Below are positions 56,957 to 64,000 of a stretch of DNA of 64,000 bases, piece by piece. Origin of the DNA: Pyrocephalus nanus (taxonomy: Eukaryota > Chordata > Aves > Passeriformes > Tyrannidae); assembly GCA_038380795.1 (NCBI GenBank), contig CM076260.1, forward strand, positions 77,475,843 to 77,539,842, written 5' to 3'. Position 1 is the stretch's first letter, and the number at the start of each line of letters is the position of its first letter. A model generated the notes under the pieces. That model saw nothing but the letters and a program-made list of their open reading frames with translations. It made no database searches and had not been told where the DNA came from. A program made the translations under genes and the position numbers.

Positions 56957-58574
56957 TTGGACTAGAAATTTCACAACCAGCCATTTAAGGCAAGGCTTGG
57001 CAGATTTCTGGTGGAGAAGGGGGGAGGGAGGGGGAAGAAGTATATATACAGTATTACTGATGTAGTAACTTTGTTACCTTTTTGTCCTTTTAATGATGAA
57101 AGAGAGGCAAAGAAAACGGCAATGGAATTTAAGGTGATGTAAATATTTTAACATACTTTTTAATGTGGTTCCTGGCAATATTCTTCCACTTGCAAATGAT
57201 GCATGCAGTGCGATCTTTGGGCATTAACAAGACACAAGAATCTGTTTTTTAACACAGCAATCTATCAGAAGTATTGGTGTACAAAATATGTGACTTTGAA
57301 ATAAGTTTATTCTATTGGATTAGTTTCAAAGAGTAGGTGGGATTTGTCCCCTCTTTCCTATCAAGCTTACTTGTCATTATCAATGTGAATGAAAATCAAA
57401 GAAAAGCTTTTAAAACTCTTCTTAAAATGGAGATTTCTTCATGCATGCATATGGCATTCAACATTTCAATCAGCTGTTACAGGTAATGGGCTCAATACTA
57501 CACTTAGGGTCCTCTAACAGTTGTTCAAGTGTTCAGCCCAAGATACAAAAAAACAGATTCACTAGTAATTTAAGAAAAATTTATGGTAAATTTTCAGAAT
57601 AAATGTTCATGATGGCCTTCAGATACTGTCTTTCTAATTTCAAAATGGCACTGTATCAAATGCAATGCTTCACATTTTGGTTCAAAAATTCTTTTACCTT
57701 GTGGCAAAGTCATAGAGGTGGTGTTGTTTATTAGTTTAAAGAAGAAAATTGGCTGCTCCTGATTTGAAAGGAAGAATTGGTTTTAATTAGTTTGGTCTGG
57801 GAATCATCATACAGAAATTATTTTCCCAGTTATAAAACTTGTCCATTATACTTCTTATGGAAATTTGCCTGGTGAAGCTCACATAAGTTCCGGTGTTTAA
57901 TAATCCTGGTCAAATATATGAACATACAGTTCTCTTCTAACTGGTGGTGTTTCTGGCTCATCCTGGGACTCTTAATTGGATTCTCTTCTGTATTTAATCA
58001 TGAACATTAATTGGTCAATTGTTATCTATTTCCTAGATATTTCCATCTTCTGTGGATGATTCCACATGTCAATATGAGTTATTAACAGTAGTTAATAACT
58101 GTGCCAATAATAAAATTGCTTCTGTAGCAAACAGGGGACAGATCTTCTGAGTGAACTGATTCTGCTTTGTTTCCTAACTGTGCAGTCTCAGTTCCTGCAG
58201 AGATAGATGGTGAACTTTAAGAACTCCGAATAATTCATTTGTCTCCAGTAACGTCGTGTAAAAAAGCAAGGATACGTTGGCCTCAGCAGCACCAACAACT
58301 TCAAAGCACTATTACACTTGGGTTTCACAATAGAAGTATACAGCTATGCTGAAGTCTGCTGTTTTCTGACTGTCACCCATTCCTGTGTTACTGCAGAACT
58401 GTTTGCGCAGCTATGTGCTGAAGTAGATTGGAAAACTGATGGATCTTTTTTTCTTGAGAGGGAGAAAAAGGAGGAAAGGAAATTACCAAGAGACTGCCTA
58501 ATGTTTTATATCATAAACTGTAGTTCAGATTTTTCCATAGGCATCCAGAGAGATTGTTTGCACATTACAATCCC
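56957..58574. other. Unique non-coding DNA, no gene seen
   Basis: A G/A-rich stretch with G6, G3 and G5 runs lies at about 57014-57041, beside TATATATA. An 87-codon plus-strand frame (58318-58581) is unrecognised. Confidence 0.65.
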
Positions 58575-58640
58575 CATTTGACAAAAAGTGAAATTAGTTA
58601 CAAGATTTAAAGCATCGTTCAGAAGCGTTTTGCAGTTATG
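58575..58640 (-). mobile_element. Weak MIR/L2-like relic
   Basis: CAATCCCCATTTGACAAAAAG then GTGAAATTAGTTACAAG resembles the antisense MIR/L2 stretch TATCCCCATTTTACAGATGAGGAAACTGAGG. Only about 40 bp are convincing. Confidence 0.2.
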
Positions 58641-59159
58641 TCTAGAATAGAGTGCATGAAGTTAAAAACTAGTTAAATGCTGTGAACGTTTTTCTCCTGA
58701 TACAAAGATGTAACCTCCACATTGTGAGTAACTGCTGCAGCCATTTCATAGTAAAGCTGCTGTTAAACAAAACTGACAGAAAACTTATTCCAGACATGGA
58801 ATAGTACCAGCAAAAGTTGAAGCTTTGTAGTGCTCATAAAAAGGGTTAATACCTTGAGTACTACCAATTACCACTTTATTTTACAAAGATGAAAAAAAAA
58901 ATCCATTATTAAATAGAGATCTTTCTAACTTCAGTATCTCAAGCTGTATTTTCGTAATCATTAGTAGTTGATCTATGCCCTATAAGATTACCCAGAAATA
59001 CAGATATAATCTGCACCAAGACAAGGCAAAAATCTTTTGTTTGTTTCTGTTCAAATTTTTCAACTCGTGTGATAAGGAGTTTCTACCACCTTTAGTCTTC
59101 TCTACATCACAGTACACCAGAACAGTACAGCCAGCCTGTAGGAGCAAAGAAAAACACAT
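58641..59159. other. Unique non-coding DNA, nothing recognised
   Basis: AT-rich. The 68-codon plus-strand frame 58975-59181 is unrecognised. Confidence 0.65.
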
Positions 59160-59420
59160 CGAAGTGAAAGCGGAAGATTAAACATATTAGCCTAAGGCAT
59201 TTCTAGCCCAGAAATGAGCTCCTCGCAATTTGTGGAGTCAGATGCTTAGCAAAAGTCGACATCAAACACGTAGCTCTGAGAGTGCCGAGTGAGAGTGCTT
59301 CATGAAAAGAGAAAAATAATAAAAGAGAAAACCAGTTAATGGCTGCTGTGGTGGAATACAGGCTCGATGTGAAGGCAAGCTGTGTCAGTGCTGTGTATTT
59401 CTCAGGTTCTTTTCAATAAG
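59160..59420. promoter_or_regulatory. CpG-enriched patch, possible conserved element
   Basis: Around half a dozen CpGs occur within about 200 bp (in CGAAG, GCGG, CTCGC, GTCGAC, CACGTAG, CCGAG and CTCGATG contexts), standing out from a CpG-poor background. No frame, promoter motif or repeat is apparent. Sequence constraint or low methylation would explain it; chance would too. Confidence 0.2.
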
Positions 59421-61447
59421 TTGCCATCATCTGTTATAGCTGGCATTTGCCTGTTGATCTCACTTCAGAAAGCAAGTTACAGTCATGCCTTTTTCCTGCA
59501 AAGTTCAGCTGATACAGGCACAGGGGGAACAAAGCTTTCTTTCTACAATATTTGAAATGGATTAATTTATATAAAATCAATCACAGCAATAGTATCAACT
59601 GATTCAATCAAATTACCAGTAACAGTATATCAATTTTCAATTGAAATTAGCTACTAGTATCTTTTGGTTAATCTACTTTAAATGCAAAAAAATTCAGTCC
59701 ATGATATCAAGTGGACTTAGTTGTGTCAAAACAAAATTTTTCACATACATTTCTTATATTCTTGAAGTGTGTTAATTTAGTTAATTTGAAATTTCAGTGT
59801 TTGGATGTCATTTTTTTCCTGGAACTAGTGCTGGAGATAAATGTGAACAATGACCATTTCTTTTTTTACAGCATTTGCATTGCTGCTTACACTAGATACG
59901 GTAGGGAAGAGGTTGTTTCTATTTGTTATAAGAGATTTAATTGCATGTAGTGCATGGTGTGGCTTAAAACAAGAAGAGAAATGTGAGAAGACTGTCAAAA
60001 AAAGTTGTCAGCTAGGCGTTCTTAGCTTTCTACTGTCTTTTGATTCTTCAGCAAGTTCCTTTTTCAGACAGACTCATCTGACTCTTATAAATTCCTTTGG
60101 AGGAAGTCTCCTCAGGCATTTTAATGACAGTAGTTTTTTCTGATCCACTTGGATGTTTTGCTTTTGCTGAAGAGCCTTTCCTTTGCCAAATATACTAATT
60201 CCTATATCTAAATTTTTCTGTGAATATATGAGAATTCTTGGAAAGTTGAATATCTTTTCAAGATTTACCATATTATCATCTGAGTAAGCAGATATATTCC
60301 CTTCTTGCTCTTCTGAGAGTACCTGGCAGTGAAAACTGTCTGGGGATGAAAGCAATATGTTTGGGTTTTTTTCTCATTTTTAGATTGCTGTTTGCAAACT
60401 GTCTACAGTGCTTTCATGATGTTTACTTGCCTTTGCTTCCACCTTTGCTCTCCTTCAAAATCCCCGTGAAAAGTCCCACTCAGAATACAGAAGGTAAAAG
60501 TATAAATCAACAAAATGGGCTGTGACAGAAGAATTCTTAATACACCTTTTAAACATCTTTAACTTCCAAACTACTGTGGCACTGGTGCAAGAGTTCAGAT
60601 GCTCCTTGTTGCTGAAAAAAAAAGTTATCAAAAGGGCTATCAAGAAATTGCTAAAGAGAGAAATGGTTCAAAGAACTGAGATCCAATGGATAAAAGGAAA
60701 AGGTATGTGGAACATCTTGGTAACAGGGAAAGACAGAGGAGAAGGATATGGAAATGAAAAAGAAATTATTTAGAGTATAAAGGGTGCTTACAGGACCCAC
60801 AAAAAACATAATGTTGCAGATCAAGAAAACATAAGAGACTGAAATTGTGTTTACAGAGATAGAAGAGAAAGTAAATCAAAGTGCAAAAGAAGAATGAAAG
60901 AACACAGAGGCTTCAGTATTGCAGTTTTTTATACATTATAATCTAGTTTCTCCTTTTCAAATGTGACATGAAATTTGATGTAGTCAGGTTCAGACCAAAA
61001 GCTGTTTCCTTTTCTCTTCAAAGTTCTTTGAATATTATATCCTACTTAATTTTGTGAAGGAAAATGAAGCATTGTTGCTACCTTGCCTTACAGTGATGGG
61101 CTAGGAAGGAACTGGGTTGATCATGGGTTTGGTGTGAGCATCCTCATGGGAGAAACTCACTTGAAAAAGTGTGCTAAAAAATAACCAAAGAGAAGAAAAA
61201 GCAGAGAGTTACAGGGAGAAAACATGGGTACTGAAATCAAATTATGTCAATTACAGTGCATGTAGAAATAACCTATGTTTTGCGCTGACTCTTGTACAAA
61301 AATTAGCTTTTTTTTTTTTTTTTCTTCTATGCATTTTATAATGTTCATTTTGTTTATATATCTCCTGGACTACTTCAGCTATCTCTTTCGAAAACACTGT
61401 CCTTTTCCATTAACTTATGTTGTTTTATGACTTCTTATCTACTTAAG
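59421..61447. other. Unique non-coding DNA, no gene seen
   Basis: Frames of 79-97 codons overlap on both strands at 59711-60355 and are unrecognised. A T21 stretch lies at about 61303-61323. Confidence 0.65.
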
Positions 61448-61500
61448 GGAAAAAAGAAAAAGACCCCAAAAACAAACCCACAAGGACAAAAAACCCACTG
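61448..61500. repeat. A/C-rich low-complexity tract
   Basis: GGGAAAAAAG leads into CCCCAAAAACAAACCCACAA and then a CAAAAAACCC word. It is a more degenerate member of the class seen at 17478-17574. Confidence 0.8.
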
Positions 61501-64000
61501 AAAATTCTGTTCTTAAAAATTCTGTCATTGAGTAAAGTGCTCTGCATTTTATACTGCCATAACTCTTGAGCCTGGCTAGTAACACTATTCTTTTATCTTA
61601 TCTTGTCAGAGCTGGAGTAAGATTTGATAAATATGTCAAGGTAGTCTTTAAGCTGCCAGTATTTAATGATCATCCCAGGAATGCTTGGAACAAGAAAGAT
61701 TCCAAGGAAATTTGGAAGGAAAATACTTGTAGATGATCCCGTATATTACTTTTTATTAGATTAAGTATATAAGCAGAAAACTTTTGTAGATCCAAAACTT
61801 TGTTTGCTTTGAAGTCACAATTCAAAGGGAAAGTTATCTGATTGTTTTAGAAATGAGTAGAAAAATATTGATAGAAATGCTGGTTCAAGGACAGTGCATG
61901 GGTTTTGGGCTGTGTCTTCATCTGAGCTCCATATATGTGTCTTTGAGAACTTGTAACAGGACAAATTCCCCAAGATAAGGTTCTTCTATAGTTAATTAAT
62001 TTAAAGTAAGTTTATGCAAATTGCTTATTTCAGATCTGTGAACTATAGAATTTAGTTGCAGTTCCCTAGAAATACACACTTATTTTAGGTTTCAGCAAGT
62101 CTTATGAAATATGCAAAAGACAAAGACAGTATAGTTTAAAAAATCTTCCTTTAAATATATGTACACATTTATAGATATTATTTCTGATAGCTGAGCAAAA
62201 AATTGTCAGGAATTATGAAAATATGCTGTCAGTCTGTTTCACTACTTGTTTACTACCTGCTTATAAAGCAGCTAAGCAATCTTGTAAATAGTGTAGATAT
62301 GTATCCCCAGGCTTAAGGGAAAGAAAAATACCCTGTTAATTATGTAGAATAAAACACAAGAGTAATGCAAATGAGAAATAAATTATTCCCATCACAGTTA
62401 CCATCCCAGGTGTTTGTAATGCCCCAGAATTTAGCAGTGATAATAAACAAATTAGGTTTACCTTATTGCAAAAATGTATAACTAATTGGCAAGATTAAAA
62501 AACAACCAATAAAACAAATATATGTTTACTTTGCTGTTATGTATTTAGATTTAGGTACAAATATGCTGTCCGTCATTAGTTATCTGTTAATATTCATCTC
62601 TTACTTTGTACACTCTTGTAAATCATTTGATCAGGATACAACTCTGCAGGGATTGCCAGCTATTCTATCCCATCAGATGGTTCCTCCACCTTTTTTCCTT
62701 CTTGGATGGCAATCACAGGATGCAAATGGCAAGCTCTTCCAAGATGTTTTCTGACATCTGGCTCTTGATGAACTTCTTAGACAGCTGGACTAGACACACT
62801 GGAAGAACTTCTGAGCTATTCTCATAATGAAATTGTTTCTTGGCCTCTTAAATGTCATGTCCTCTCCAAGTGCCCTTTGGATGTGAAATGATCTGCATGT
62901 TATATATTGCCAAAGAGCCCAAAGATGCAGATTATTACACAGCTGGAAGCTGCAAATGGATGGTGTAGATTGAATATGCTGCATATCCACAAGGCACGAG
63001 AACAGTTGAGTAGTCTGTTGTGATGGCAGCTCTGTTTCACATCAGCATATAAAAACCTCAAACAGATGAGTTGTAGCAAATAATTCCACAAATTACTGGA
63101 GTAACATGACTCAAAAGTAGAGGCAAAGGGGAAAGAAAGTTTAGATAATATGAGTTTAAATTGGAAATGAAAATTTATGTTAGTTTTTTCTGTACGATAA
63201 TTTTTCTTTTTTTTTTTGGTTGTGTATTCTTGGTCTGTAGTTCTGTATTACAAATAGATAACCAGGGGTGTTATATAGCCTACTGTGATTTCAGGCACCT
63301 TGAAGGAGAATGTTTATCTATAAGTAAAAATCAACAACATTTTTTTTTACTGTATGGAGTTTCAGCCTCAAGTAAATACTGTGCTTAATATTCAAGACTG
63401 GAGAACATGTACCAGCCTAGTATGTTAACAATGGTAACAGGAAACCTGAAAATAGAGAGCATGTCTTTTTGTCAATTAAATTAAATTGTTGTTACCTAAC
63501 CACACAAGTGGACTTGACAGTTACTCAGAAAATAATTAGTTTCTGGTTTTTGTCACTGATGATTGTCATAGATAATGAAGATCTTTGTTCTGATAAGTAC
63601 TTGACTGAAAAAAAAAAAAAGATAAAGCTTGAAGATCAGATATCCCATTAAAAAAAAAAAAAAAAAAAAAAAGAATAAACCCCAAGCTACATTTCACTGG
63701 AAAGAAAATATTTTCTAAGATATTTTTGATTTTTTTTTTTCCAAAATGCAACATTTTTCTGCATAAATCAATACCTGATTATAGCTAAAAACCTGGAAAG
63801 TTCAAAAAATCATTTCATTTTCAATAACCATATAAAACTAGAATACTTTTAATATCTGCTTGGGCTCTCTTTGAAGAAATAACCTCAACTGAAAAGACTG
63901 CATATAACTTCATTCTTTGAATTCTTTTAGCAATAAAAACAACTTTAAGTAATTTTCTTGTAAAGAAGAACTTAGTTTTTATTGATGCAACTGAAAAAGA
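61501..64000. other. Unique non-coding DNA, no gene seen
   Basis: Homopolymers at 63608-63620 (A13) and 63650-63672 (A23), and T runs near 63205 and 63730. Frames reach 75 codons and none is recognisable. No transposon was noticed. Confidence 0.7.

Noticed and set aside
57014..57041. G-quadruplex
   Set aside because: Only three G runs of three or more (6, 3 and 5) are present with no clear fourth run, so a stable four-stranded form is doubtful.
63650..63672. A23 run as the poly-A tail of a processed pseudogene
   Set aside because: No coding-like or repeat-like sequence precedes it and no flanking target duplication is evident.
1..64000. CRISPR arrays, tRNA or rRNA genes, prophage or prokaryotic operons
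   Set aside because: No regularly spaced repeats, no tRNA-like box pairs, no rRNA motifs and no dense coding were found. The CR1 content points to a vertebrate genome.

Overview
This window looks like vertebrate nuclear DNA, most probably from a bird. The diagnostic evidence is nine fragments of CR1 LINE retrotransposons. Several keep the typical avian CR1 3' end, with short ATTCTATG-type units next to a GGTTGGACT/GATGATCTT-like motif. The sequence is AT-rich and CpG-poor, full of A and T runs, and dotted with A/C-rich tracts built from CAAA/CCAAA-type words (or their G/T complements). There are no dense head-to-tail open frames, ribosome-binding sites or operons, so the short open frames read as chance products of intergenic or intronic DNA. 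The species cannot be named from the sequence alone.

No protein-coding gene, tRNA, rRNA, CRISPR array or prokaryotic-style system could be supported. The two longest open frames that look meaningful are remnants of the CR1 reverse-transcriptase ORF (44314-44745 minus, 50855-51100 plus). The longest non-repeat frame (151 codons, 46935-47390 minus) is no longer than chance allows in this much AT-rich sequence.

Layout. 1-6300: mostly unique non-coding DNA with one G/T tract, an old MIR-like relic and a 26-bp tandem duplication. 6300-10600: a CR1, a CpG-richer block with a CTCF-like site (about 7190-7460), a perfect hairpin and a CR1 3' end. 12900-14720: two diverged copies of an unidentified repeat of about 170 bp. 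17500-21700: A/C tracts, a polypyrimidine run leading into an exon-like segment (18552-18664), and a 124-codon minus-strand open frame. 25000-36400: three CR1 fragments, an exon-like 69-bp segment (29864-29932) and a 160-bp G/T tract. 39300-46100: two GC-richer blocks, a C13/T11 polypyrimidine tract, the largest CR1 (44253-44880) and another CR1 3' end. 46100-64000: minisatellites, a foldback, two more CR1s, a 95-bp A/C tract, and an exon-like segment behind a strong 3' splice site (55323-55454).

The window therefore reads as a gene desert or the inside of a very large intron. The observations most worth following up are the three exon-like segments on the plus strand (possible lncRNA or cryptic exons), the paired unknown repeat, and the CpG-richer blocks that may be regulatory. 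I found no convincing undescribed system.
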